A stretch of DNA of 22,343 bases, taken from JANMDS01 sp031430575 (GTDB lineage Bacteria > Pseudomonadota > Gammaproteobacteria > Burkholderiales > Casimicrobiaceae). Shown here piece after piece: positions 14,889 through 22,103 of the stretch. The notes under the pieces are model-generated. The model saw nothing but the letters and a program-made list of their open reading frames with translations, had not been told where the DNA came from and did not search any database. The stretch covers positions 1 through 22,343 of the forward strand of contig JANPBT010000058.1 in the NCBI GenBank assembly GCA_031430575.1. Reading direction: 5' to 3'. The position numbers and the translations under genes are program-made. The stretch's first letter is position 1. Every line of letters starts with the position of its first letter.

Positions 14889-14926
14889 CTGCGCCGCAGG
14901 TATTCCTACCTGCGGCGCAGTTTTTT
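14889..14926 (+). terminator. Intrinsic terminator built from two dispersed repeats
   Basis: CTGCGCCGCAGGTA (14889-14902), loop TTCC, TACCTGCGGCGCAG (14907-14920), then six T residues. A perfect 14-base GC-rich stem plus U-tract is the textbook form of a rho-independent terminator, 30 bases after the metalloprotease stop. Both arms are exact copies of the element's core. Confidence 0.88.
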
Positions 14927-15026
14927 GGTTTTTCGGGTTGAATATCGTTATGTAAGCGCTGCGGATGTGCCGGTGCGCTCGCAACGTAAACTCTTCAAAA
15001 CGATTTCCTCGAAATGAAGCCATCCT

Positions 15027-17327
15027 ATGAAAGATTCTCTCCGCCGCGCCGCGCTTGAATATCACCGGCTACCAAAGCCGGGCAAGATTGCGATTACCGC
15101 AACCAAAGGGCTCATTAACCAGCGCGATTTAGCGTTGGCGTATTCCCCGGGCGTTGCGTTCGCCTGCGAAGAAATCGTGCGCGACCCTGCCGAAAGCTAT
15201 ACCTTAACCTCGCGCGCAAATTTAGTCGCGGTGATTACCAATGGCACGGCCGTACTCGGTCTCGGCGCCATTGGGCCACTGGCCGCCAAGCCGGTAATGG
15301 AAGGCAAAGCCGTTTTATTTAAGAAGTTTGCAGGATTGGATTGCTTCGATATCGAAGTTGATGAGCGAGACCCCGATAAGTTGGTCGATATTATCGCAGC
15401 GTTAGAGCCCACTTTTGGTGGCATCAATTTAGAAGATATTAAAGCGCCGGAGTGCTTTTATGTCGAGAAAAAACTGCGCGAGCGCATGAAAATTCCGGTC
15501 TTCCACGACGATCAACATGGCACAGCCATTATTGTCGGCGCCGCAATTAGCAATGGCCTGCGGGTGGTTAATAAATCTCTCGATCAAGTTAAGCTTGCCG
15601 TCTCCGGCGCGGGCGCAGCGGCGCTAGCCTGCCTAGATTTACTGGTGGGGCTCGGAATTCGCCGTGAAAATATTTGGGTCTCAGACCTTGAAGGCGTGGT
15701 TTATGCCGGGCGCACGGTGCTAATGGACGATCATAAATCGATCTATGCCCAGCCCACCGAGAAGCGCACCTTACAAGAAATTTTGCACGGCGCTGATGTC
15801 TTTCTCGGCCTCTCCGCAGCAAATGTATTGAAGCCGGAGTGGCTGGCTTCGATGAATGCCAATCCACTGATTTTGGCGCTTGCCAATCCCAATCCCGAAA
15901 TCATGCCCGACGTGGCGAAAGCAGCGCGCCCGGACGCCATCATCGCGACTGGGCGCTCTGATTTCCCCAATCAAGTCAATAACGTGCTGTGCTTCCCATT
16001 CATCTTTCGGGGCGCGATGGATGTCGGCGCAACAACCATTAACGAGCCAATGAAATTGGCTGCGGTGCGCGCGATCGCTGAGCTTGCGATGGCCGAGACC
16101 AATAATGAAGTGCTCAACGCTTACGGCGCGGGCGCGCAATTACAGTTTGGCCCCGAATATTTGATCCCTAAGCCGTTCGACCCGCGTTTGATCGTGCGCA
16201 TCGCACCAGAAGTGGCCAAGGCGGCAATGGATTCAGGTGTGGCGACGCGTCCGTTGGCAGATCTGGACGCCTATCGGCAGCAGCTTACGCAGTTTGTTTA
16301 TCAAAGCGGCACGGTGATGAAGCCGGTATTTCAATCGGCCAAACAATCGCCAAAGCGCATCGTTTTTGCCGAAGGTGAGGATGAGCGCGTTTTGCAGGCG
16401 GTGCAAGTGATCTTAGATGAAGCGATTGCGAAACCGATTGTGATTGGTCGCCCGAGTGTGTTGCAGCATCGCATCGACAAACTTGGCCTACGGATTGTGC
16501 TTGGCACCGATGTCGAAGTCATTAACCCAGAAAGTGATCCGCGTTACAAAGAATATTGGCGTGAATATCATGCGCTGATGCGTCGCCGCGGCGTGACCGA
16601 GCAATTTGCAAAAATCGAAATGCGCCGCAGGCTCACGCTCATCGCAGCGATGATGGTGCGCAAAGGTGCTGCCGATGGGCTGATTTGCGGCACCTACGGC
16701 ACCAATAAACTGCATTTGGACTACATCGATTACGTGCTTGGAAAGCGCGAAGGTGCTATCTGCTACGCGGCAATGAACGCGCTCATGCTGCCTGATCGAT
16801 TCATATTTATTGTCGACACGCATGTCAACTACGACCCGACCGCGGCCGAGCTCGCAGAGATTACGCTGATGGCCGCAGAAGAAGTGCGCCGATTTGGCAT
16901 CACTCCGCAAGTCGCGCTGCTTTCCCATTCGAGCTACGGCTCGTCTGATCACCCGAGCGCGCAAAAAATGCGCGAGGTCTACCGGCTCGTCTCAGCGCGG
17001 GCACCGACGCTTGAAATGGACGGAGAAATGCACGGCGATGCCGCGCTGCGCGACGACATCCGCGCGGAGCTCTTTCCCGATTCGATGCTCAAAGGCTCGG
17101 CAAATTTGCTGATCATGCCCAATTTGGATGCCGCAAATATTTCCTACAATTTGCTTAAAGCCGCTGCTGGCAATAATCTCGCCATTGGCCCGATTTTGCT
17201 AGGCGCGGCGCGACCCGTGCACATCCTGACGCCATCAACCACCGTGCGCCGGATTGTTAACATGACCGCGTTGGCAGTTGTTGATGCGCAAGCCGCCGAG
17301 CGGAATGAAGCGCGAGCAAAAGCGTGA
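15027..17327 (+). CDS. maeB: NADP-dependent malic enzyme, MaeB-type with phosphotransacetylase-like domain
   Basis: A 766-residue two-domain protein that converts malate to pyruvate plus CO2 with reduction of NAD(P). The N-terminal malic domain shows AYSPGVA (residues 38-44), DIEVDERD at 108-115, FHDDQHGTA at 159-167 and nucleotide-binding SGAGAAALAC at 193-202. From about residue 430 (KRIVFAEGEDERVLQAVQ) it has the phosphate acetyl/butyryltransferase-like domain that in MaeB enzymes has a regulatory, acetyl-CoA-responsive role rather than acyltransfer. Length matches the family. The start MKDSLRRAALEYHR is typical; no strong Shine-Dalgarno is visible. A repeat hairpin follows the stop. Confidence 0.97.
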   Translation: MKDSLRRAALEYHRLPKPGKIAITATKGLINQRDLALAYSPGVAFACEEIVRDPAESYTLTSRANLVAVITNGTAVLGLGAIGPLAAKPVMEGKAVLFKKFAGLDCFDIEVDERDPDKLVDIIAALEPTFGGINLEDIKAPECFYVEKKLRERMKIPVFHDDQHGTAIIVGAAISNGLRVVNKSLDQVKLAVSGAGAAALACLDLLVGLGIRRENIWVSDLEGVVYAGRTVLMDDHKSIYAQPTEKRTLQEILHGADVFLGLSAANVLKPEWLASMNANPLILALANPNPEIMPDVAKAARPDAIIATGRSDFPNQVNNVLCFPFIFRGAMDVGATTINEPMKLAAVRAIAELAMAETNNEVLNAYGAGAQLQFGPEYLIPKPFDPRLIVRIAPEVAKAAMDSGVATRPLADLDAYRQQLTQFVYQSGTVMKPVFQSAKQSPKRIVFAEGEDERVLQAVQVILDEAIAKPIVIGRPSVLQHRIDKLGLRIVLGTDVEVINPESDPRYKEYWREYHALMRRRGVTEQFAKIEMRRRLTLIAAMMVRKGAADGLICGTYGTNKLHLDYIDYVLGKREGAICYAAMNALMLPDRFIFIVDTHVNYDPTAAELAEITLMAAEEVRRFGITPQVALLSHSSYGSSDHPSAQKMREVYRLVSARAPTLEMDGEMHGDAALRDDIRAELFPDSMLKGSANLLIMPNLDAANISYNLLKAAAGNNLAIGPILLGAARPVHILTPSTTVRRIVNMTALAVVDAQAAERNEARAKA

Positions 17328-17345
17328 AAAGTAGCTTGAAAATGA

Positions 17346-17397
17346 CCAAATCGGCGCCGCAAGTATAGCGTTTTCTATACCTACGGCGCAGATTTGG
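17346..17397. terminator. Imperfect inverted pair of dispersed repeats after maeB
   Basis: Arms of 23 bases (17346-17368 and 17375-17397) differ at three positions and enclose the loop CGTTTT. Each arm carries a mutated copy of the core (GGCGCCGCAAGTA and, reversed, TGCGCCGTAGGTA). The substitutions are not compensatory, so the pair seems to be drifting. It begins 19 bases after the maeB stop and likely acts as a hairpin terminator or 3'-end stabiliser. Confidence 0.65.
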
Positions 17398-17418
17398 AGA
17401 AGCGTGCGTAGCAAGTGC

Positions 17419-17446
17419 TTCAACGCCTGCGCCGGTCAGCTAAAAT
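17419..17446 (+). promoter_or_regulatory. Candidate promoter of tRNA-Ser
   Basis: -10-like TAAAAT (17441-17446) and -35-like TTCAAC (17419-17424) are separated by 16 bases. The -10 ends 9 bases before the mature 5' end. Confidence 0.5.
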
Positions 17447-17455
17447 CTCTACAAC

Positions 17456-17546
17456 GGAAGGATGGATGAGCGGTTTAAGTCATACGCCTGGAAAGCGTAC
17501 GTAGGTTTATAGCCTACCCGGGGTTCGAATCCCCGTCCTTCCGCCA
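17456..17546 (+). tRNA. tRNA-Ser (anticodon GGA)
   Basis: A class II tRNA. Acceptor GGAAGGA (17456-17462) pairs with TCCTTCC (17536-17542); discriminator G is followed by an encoded CCA (17544-17546). The anticodon stem ACGC/GCGT holds loop CTGGAAA, anticodon GGA, reading UCC/UCU serine codons. A long variable arm (GTAGG...CCTAC) is characteristic of tRNA-Ser. The T-arm CGGGG-TTCGAAT-CCCCG is canonical. No integrase or att-like duplication of its 3' end is visible in the window. Confidence 0.96.
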
Positions 17547-17640
17547 TGATGCAAACGTTGCTTTTGCCGGTCAAGGCTCATTTCATACGTCAGGCAATCG
17601 AAAAACATTTCACACACAAATCTCCAATCGTGCAGGCATA

Positions 17641-17669
17641 AAAAAAACCAGCGTTAAGCTGGTTTTTTT
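17641..17669. terminator. Bidirectional intrinsic terminator between tRNA-Ser and tctA
   Basis: Perfect 12-base arms AAAAAAACCAGC and GCTGGTTTTTTT flank the loop GTTAA. With A- and T-tracts on both sides it can terminate the tRNA transcript on the plus strand and the tctBA transcript on the minus strand. It is not made from the dispersed repeat. Confidence 0.88.
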
Positions 17670-17723
17670 ATTTTCAAACACCTTAACGTCGCCGCACGTA
17701 TTGAAACCCGCGGCAAGCGATCA

Positions 17724-19232
17724 TTAATCGTCTTGAAACGCTTCTTCACGCTTTTTACGAACCGATGGGGCGATGATCACTAGCAATAAGAGTCCAGCCA
17801 TACCCAACATCACCGCCGAGATCGGACGGGTGAAAAATACTGTGCCGTCACCGCGGGAAAGCAACATCGCACGGCGCAGGTTTTCTTCCATCATGGGCCC
17901 TAAGATAAAGCCCAACAACATTGGGGCTGGCTCACACTTTAATTTTGCCCAGACGTAGCCAATGACGCCGAAAATTACGGTTAAGTAGATATCAAAGATG
18001 TTGTTGTTAAGAGAAAACACGCCAATACAGCAAAACAAAATAATTGCTGGATACATTAGGCGATATTTCACTTTGAGTAGCTTGATCCAGATCCCAATCA
18101 TGGGCAGATTCAAAACAACTAGCATCAAGTTACCGACCCACATCGACACGATCATGCCCCAGAAGAGCTGCGGGTTAGATGTCATGACTTGCGGACCTGG
18201 CTGAATGTTGTGAATCGTCATCGCACCGACCATCAATGCCATCACCGCGTTGGGTGGAATTCCGAGCGTGAGTAATGGAATAAATGATGTTTGTGCGCCT
18301 GCATTGTTGGCCGCTTCTGGGCCTGCGACGCCGCGGATATTGCCCTTGCCAAATGGAATCTCACCCGGCTTGGTCAGCTTCTTTTCCAACGTATACGACG
18401 CAAACGCCGAAAGCAACGCACCGCCGCCTGGCAAGATGCCCAAAGCAGAGCCAAGCGCAGTGCCGCGTAAGATTGCGGGTAAGGCTTCTTTGAAATCTTT
18501 CCACTTGATCATTAAACCGGAAACGCTGTTTGTGAAAAGCTCACGCTCAGTTTTGTCTTCGAGGTTAAGCAAAATTTCGGAGAGCGCGAATGCACCCATA
18601 GCGACGATTACGAAGCCAACACCATCTGTTAATTCCGGGATACCGAAAGAGTAGCGAGCAACGCCCGAATTGACATCGGTACCGATGATTCCCAACAGCA
18701 ACCCAAGCACAATCATGGCGATCGCTTTGGTGACCGAGCCTGAGGCAAGCACGACCGCGGCAATAAGCCCCAGCACCATCAGTGAGAAATACTCGGCGGG
18801 CCCGAACTTTAGGGCTAATTCAGCGAGCGGTGGCGCAAATGCGGCGATGAGCAGAGTGCCAAAACAGCCAGCGATGAAGGAACCGATCCCTGCTACGGCA
18901 AGCGCTTTTCCAGCTTGTCCATTGCGCGCCATTTGGTAGCCATCAAGGCAGGTGACCACCGATGAGCTCTCCCCCGGCAGATTGACCAAAATTGCGGTTG
19001 TCGAACCGCCATATTGCGCACCGTAATAGATGCCCGCCAGCATGATAAGCGCTGCGACCGGGGGCAGCGAGTAGGTGATCGGTAGCAGCATCGCAATGGT
19101 GGGCACAGGGCCGATGCCCGGTAATACGCCGATCAACGTTCCTAGAACCACGCCGAAGAGGCAATACATGAGGTTTTGTGCGGTCACGGCGACTTGCAGG
19201 CCGATCCACAGATTTGAGAGGAGCGCGTCCAT
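17724..19232 (-). CDS. tctA: Tripartite tricarboxylate transporter large membrane subunit TctA
   Basis: A 502-residue inner-membrane permease of the TTT family with about a dozen hydrophobic segments. Family signatures are GVLPGIGPVPTIAMLLP near residue 38 and YGGSTTAILVNLPGESSSVV near residue 74. With TctB and a periplasmic TctC it imports tri- or dicarboxylates by secondary transport. ATG 19232 is preceded by GGAG, and the gap to tctB is 7 bases, so they form one operon. The substrate cannot be told without the binding protein, which is absent here. Confidence 0.95.
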   Translation of the reverse strand: MDALLSNLWIGLQVAVTAQNLMYCLFGVVLGTLIGVLPGIGPVPTIAMLLPITYSLPPVAALIMLAGIYYGAQYGGSTTAILVNLPGESSSVVTCLDGYQMARNGQAGKALAVAGIGSFIAGCFGTLLIAAFAPPLAELALKFGPAEYFSLMVLGLIAAVVLASGSVTKAIAMIVLGLLLGIIGTDVNSGVARYSFGIPELTDGVGFVIVAMGAFALSEILLNLEDKTERELFTNSVSGLMIKWKDFKEALPAILRGTALGSALGILPGGGALLSAFASYTLEKKLTKPGEIPFGKGNIRGVAGPEAANNAGAQTSFIPLLTLGIPPNAVMALMVGAMTIHNIQPGPQVMTSNPQLFWGMIVSMWVGNLMLVVLNLPMIGIWIKLLKVKYRLMYPAIILFCCIGVFSLNNNIFDIYLTVIFGVIGYVWAKLKCEPAPMLLGFILGPMMEENLRRAMLLSRGDGTVFFTRPISAVMLGMAGLLLLVIIAPSVRKKREEAFQDD

Positions 19233-19239
19233 AATTAGT

Positions 19240-19695
19240 CTAGCTCCAAGGGAAAAGTTTCATTTGCAAGCCCAGACCTTTAACAAAGGCGAGAGAGCAA
19301 AATGCTGCAAGGACAATCGCGGAGATGATCACTTCTTTCCACACTTTGTCATGCGAGGCAAGTGACGAAATCACGATGAGGGCAATCGTAGCGACAATTA
19401 ATCCCGCCGTCGGCAAAAGCACGCCAAACGCACCAATGGCACCGAGCAAGTAAAGCATGGGCTTGAAGTGCCACCCAATGTGTTCGTTACCACTTTTTTT
19501 CATCTCGGACATGCCCTCTAAAACGATAATCACACCGAGGAAAAATAGAAGCCCTGCGAGCATGCGCGGAAAATATCCCGGCCCCATGCGTGCCGCTGAG
19601 CCGAGGTTGTAGTTAAGCCCGCCAATGAAAAACGCAGCGCCGAAGATGATGAACATCAACCCGGCAAGCACGTTTCTGTTGTGTAATAGTTTCAA
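19240..19695 (-). CDS. tctB: Tripartite tricarboxylate transporter small membrane subunit TctB
   Basis: A 151-residue membrane protein with four predicted transmembrane segments (e.g. VLAGLMFIIFGAAFFIGG, MLAGLLFFLGVIIVL), matching TctB, the small subunit of TTT transporters. The start is TTG at 19695, supported by an unusually strong purine-rich AGGAGGAGG a few bases upstream; no ATG fits. It precedes tctA by 7 bases. In many genomes tctC lies directly upstream, but here the next upstream gene is the parvulin gene. Confidence 0.9.
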   Translation of the reverse strand: MKLLHNRNVLAGLMFIIFGAAFFIGGLNYNLGSAARMGPGYFPRMLAGLLFFLGVIIVLEGMSEMKKSGNEHIGWHFKPMLYLLGAIGAFGVLLPTAGLIVATIALIVISSLASHDKVWKEVIISAIVLAAFCSLAFVKGLGLQMKLFPWS

Positions 19696-19728
19696 GTGTC
19701 CTCCTCCTGTGTAGTGAAAATCTAGTCT

Positions 19729-19757
19729 ATTTTTTTTGCTACTAAAACGCCTGTCAG
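19729..19757 (-). promoter_or_regulatory. Candidate promoter of tctBA
   Basis: On the minus strand a -35-like CTGACA (19752-19757) is followed after 17 bases by a weak -10-like AAAAAT (19729-19734). It lies 34-62 bases upstream of the TTG start. Low-confidence prediction. Confidence 0.3.
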
Positions 19758-19795
19758 TACAACGTTAAAGACCGTGTGTGACGCTATTATGAATC

Positions 19796-19814
19796 AGAAA
19801 TAGCGCCGCAGGTA
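19796..19814 (+). repeat. Dispersed repeat, single intergenic copy
   Basis: AGAAATAGCGCCGCAGGTA: the core is present but for one substitution (A for T before GCGCC). It lies between the parvulin stop and the tctB promoter. Confidence 0.7.
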
Positions 19815-19847
19815 GGAGAAAATTACCGCTGACGCTTGCGCCTGACC

Positions 19848-20678
19848 TTACTTCAAACCTGCTTTTTCGCGCAATTCTTGTACGTGCTTTTGTACGACCT
19901 CGCCTTGCAGGCGCTGCAAGAGCTGGGGCTTAACCTCAGCATATGGCGGGATTTTTGCGTCGCGCACGTCATCGAGCTGGATGACATGCCAGCCAAATTG
20001 GGTCTCTACCGGCAGCGCTGTAAATTTACCTTTTTGCAGGCCGATCATCGCATCAGCGAATGGTTTTACAAAATTTCCTGGCGCGGCCCAGTCAAGATCG
20101 CCGCCATTGACTTTGCTGCCTTCATCTTTGCTGCGGGCGGCAAGGGCTTCGAACTTTTGCCCCGCTTGCAGGGCTTTGATGACCTCTTCAGCCTCGGTTT
20201 TTTTCTCTACGAGGACATGTCGCGCGCGGTATTCTTTGTCGCCGAGTTGACCCTTAATGCGGTTGTATTCTGCCGTCAGCGTGGCTTCGCTTGGGCCATT
20301 TGCTTTTGAGTATTCCGCGAGGTAAGTGCGGATCAATGCCGATTGCGCGGACAAATCCATCTGGGCTTTAGTCTCGGTTTGACGATCCATACCCTTCGCT
20401 TTAGCGGCACGACTCAGCACTTCCCGGGTTTGCAATTCGCCACGGATCGCGTCGCGCAATTGCGGGGTATCTTGCTGGCCTTGGCCAACTTGCTCTTTAA
20501 CCAAAAAATCAACGTGTGCGTTATCGACTGGCATATTGACCGATGCGGCGGCTGGTGCCGTAGTCGTAGGCACTGCTGGTCGCGGCGCAGGCGCGGCCGG
20601 GGGCTTTGGCTGCGCGAAAAGTGCGCTGCTTAGGGCAACGGTCGCAGCGAGTGAAATTAAACGTGAGGCGTGTTTCAT
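19848..20678 (-). CDS. Parvulin-type peptidyl-prolyl cis-trans isomerase, exported
   Basis: A 276-residue SurA/PrsA-like folding factor. Residues 1-22 are a signal peptide (LISLAATVALSSALFA), followed by an Ala/Pro-rich linker to about residue 45. Residues about 150-238 form the parvulin domain: RARHVLVEKKTEAEEVI, FEALAARSKDEGSKVNGGDL and TQFGWHVIQLDD. It should help fold periplasmic or outer-membrane proteins. I chose ATG 20678, which has AAGGA upstream; the frame open to 20780 overlaps bolA and adds no signal peptide. It follows bolA by 26 bases in a yciB-bolA-parvulin order familiar from betaproteobacteria. Confidence 0.92.
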   Translation of the reverse strand: MKHASRLISLAATVALSSALFAQPKPPAAPAPRPAVPTTTAPAAASVNMPVDNAHVDFLVKEQVGQGQQDTPQLRDAIRGELQTREVLSRAAKAKGMDRQTETKAQMDLSAQSALIRTYLAEYSKANGPSEATLTAEYNRIKGQLGDKEYRARHVLVEKKTEAEEVIKALQAGQKFEALAARSKDEGSKVNGGDLDWAAPGNFVKPFADAMIGLQKGKFTALPVETQFGWHVIQLDDVRDAKIPPYAEVKPQLLQRLQGEVVQKHVQELREKAGLK

Positions 20679-20704
20679 TGCAAAAGTCCTTCGATAAAAA
20701 TAAA

Positions 20705-20968
20705 TTAAAGTGGCTCGCCCGGAGCCAACGCGCGCAGTGAAAGCGCATGGATCGGGCTGGGGATGAGATCGGCCACGCACGCCATCACAGCACGATGCCG
20801 CTGAAGACGGGAGAGCCCGGAAAAAGATTCAGACACAAGGGTGAGCTGATAGTGCCCGCCTTGTTTTGCGCCGGCGTGCCCCGCGTGCTTGGCGCTATCG
20901 TCGGCTAAGATAAATACCTGCGGCGCAATTTCCGCCAATCGGGTACGCAAAATTGATTCAATCGCCAC
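20705..20968 (-). CDS. bolA: BolA family protein
   Basis: An 87-residue BolA-family protein, small regulators that work with monothiol glutaredoxins in iron-sulfur and stress physiology. Visible are DDSAKHAGH (residues 23-31, with the conserved histidines) and RLQRHRAVMACVADLI. The start is GTG 20968, with GGAGG nine bases upstream, one base after the yciB stop; the longer frame runs into yciB. A dispersed repeat encodes I-A-P-Q-V-F at residues 14-19, in the helix-to-strand segment where relatives usually have a proline-containing turn, so the element falls at a tolerant point. Confidence 0.92.
   Translation of the reverse strand: MAIESILRTRLAEIAPQVFILADDSAKHAGHAGAKQGGHYQLTLVSESFSGLSRLQRHRAVMACVADLIPSPIHALSLRALAPGEPL
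20912..20931 (-). repeat. Dispersed repeat inside bolA
   Basis: On the coding strand AAATTGCGCCGCAGGTATTT, lacking one C compared with the consensus, encodes I-A-P-Q-V-F. Confidence 0.75.
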
Positions 20969-20969
20969 G

Positions 20970-21509
20970 CTACTGCGCCTCCGTCTTAAGATAGCGGGAG
21001 AGGTAAAGCCCATTGCCGAGGATGAAAACAAACATCAGCCCCATGAAGCCCCATACCTTAAAACTGACCCACGTTTCGAGCGAGTAATGGGTGGCGACGT
21101 AGCCATTGAGCGCAGCGAGAAAGAAGAAAAAACAGACCCATGCCCAGGTGAGCGTCGTCCAAACTGGAGCGGGAAGCTCTAGCTGCGCCTGCGAAAAGAG
21201 CGCTTTAAGCCAGTCTTTTTTAAAGTAAAGTTTGCCCACGACCAGCGCAATCGCGCCGCACGCATAGAGCACGGATGGCTTCCACTTGATGTACATCTCG
21301 TCTTGAAGCGCAATCGTGGCTCCGCCAAAGATAACGACGATGGCGAGCGACACCCATTGCATGACCGAGACTTTGCCGCCGCGTGCCATGGTCAGCCCAA
21401 TGACTGCGATTGAAGCGGCAATAGCCACGCCCGTGGCCACGTAGATGCCGTAAAGTTTGAAGGCCGCAAAAAACAAAATCAGCGGCAAATACTCAATTAA
21501 AATCTGCAT
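20970..21509 (-). CDS. yciB: Inner membrane septation protein YciB (IspZ/IspA)
   Basis: A 179-residue polytopic membrane protein of the YciB family, linked to cell-envelope synthesis and septation. It has about five transmembrane segments (LPLILFFAAFKLYGIYVATGV, WVSLAIVVIFGGATIAL, SVLYACGAIALVVGKL and others) and the family's FKLYGIYVATG and NGYVATHYSLETWVSFKVWG motifs. I chose ATG 21509 (MQILIEYLPLILFF); a TTG at 21518 would add three residues. A GATAAT lies 8 bases before the ATG and overlaps the ampD stop, so a leaderless internal transcript is possible. The stop is one base before the bolA start. Confidence 0.93.
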   Translation of the reverse strand: MQILIEYLPLILFFAAFKLYGIYVATGVAIAASIAVIGLTMARGGKVSVMQWVSLAIVVIFGGATIALQDEMYIKWKPSVLYACGAIALVVGKLYFKKDWLKALFSQAQLELPAPVWTTLTWAWVCFFFFLAALNGYVATHYSLETWVSFKVWGFMGLMFVFILGNGLYLSRYLKTEAQ

Positions 21510-21517
21510 AACCCGCA

Positions 21518-21523
21518 ATTATC
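21518..21523 (-). promoter_or_regulatory. Candidate -10 box for yciB
   Basis: GATAAT on the minus strand, 8 bases before ATG 21509 and overlapping the ampD stop codon. No ribosome binding site lies between, which fits a leaderless start. The -35 is not evident. Confidence 0.3.
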
Positions 21524-22103
21524 CCATTGTTTTTGTTCGCCATTGTTGCCAGCGGGGCGGCACAATCGCCCAGTCAAAGTGCGACCCTGGGTCGGTTTTG
21601 CGCCCCGGGGCAACGTCGTTATGCCCAACCGCATCACGCAAGCCCGGATAGCGGGCGTGAAGCGCATCGAGCAACCCGCCAAGCGCGGCATACTGATGCG
21701 CCGTAAACGGGAGATCGTCGCAGCCTTCCAGCTCGATGCCGATTGAAAATTCATTGCACTTTTCGACGCCGCACCACATGGATACCCCTGCGTGCCAGGC
21801 AACTTCTTCGCATGAGACATATTGCGTGACGCGCCCGGCGCGGTCGATCACAAAATGGGCTGAAACGTGGAGCGCTGCGATTTCAGCAAAGTAGGGGTGC
21901 GCGTTCGCCGAAAGCGTATTGGTAAATAGGGCTTCAATCCCGGGACCGCCAAACTCATTTGGCGGCAGGCTAATCGCGTGCAATACGACCAACGTTGGGT
22001 CATCGCATTGTCGAGGCGCACAATTTTGCGAGGGAATGTGGCGCGCGCCGTCAAGCCATCCGTTCGCGTCAATCTGCATTTGCATCGGCGTTTGCGTCGT
22101 CAT
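21519..22103 (-). CDS. ampD: 1,6-anhydro-N-acetylmuramyl-L-alanine amidase AmpD
   Basis: About 194 residues. AmpD removes the peptide from anhydro-muropeptides in cytosolic peptidoglycan recycling. By alignment from memory with Citrobacter AmpD, the zinc ligands are H42 (LVVLHAI), H161 and D171 (VGHNDVAPGRKTDPG), with catalytic glutamate E124 in SIGIELEG and the nearby lysine in GRKTDPG. The start is uncertain: ATG 22103, 22085 and 22079 are all possible, each overlapping the end of the upstream regulator gene, and none has a clear Shine-Dalgarno, suggesting coupling. I give 22103. Losing AmpD derepresses AmpC beta-lactamase in some bacteria, but no ampC or ampR is present here. Confidence 0.92.
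   Translation of the reverse strand: MTTQTPMQMQIDANGWLDGARHIPSQNCAPRQCDDPTLVVLHAISLPPNEFGGPGIEALFTNTLSANAHPYFAEIAALHVSAHFVIDRAGRVTQYVSCEEVAWHAGVSMWCGVEKCNEFSIGIELEGCDDLPFTAHQYAALGGLLDALHARYPGLRDAVGHNDVAPGRKTDPGSHFDWAIVPPRWQQWRTKTMG

Noticed and set aside
16621..16631. TGCGCCGCAGG in maeB as another repeat copy
   Set aside because: It matches only 11 bases, continues CTC instead of TA, and is read in a different frame (M-R-R-R) at what seems a natural arginine-rich segment of MaeB. Chance in GC-rich coding DNA is likely.
17456..17546. tRNA-Ser as an integration site for a genomic island
   Set aside because: No integrase gene and no duplicated tRNA 3' end were seen nearby; the downstream DNA is an ordinary terminator and the tct operon.
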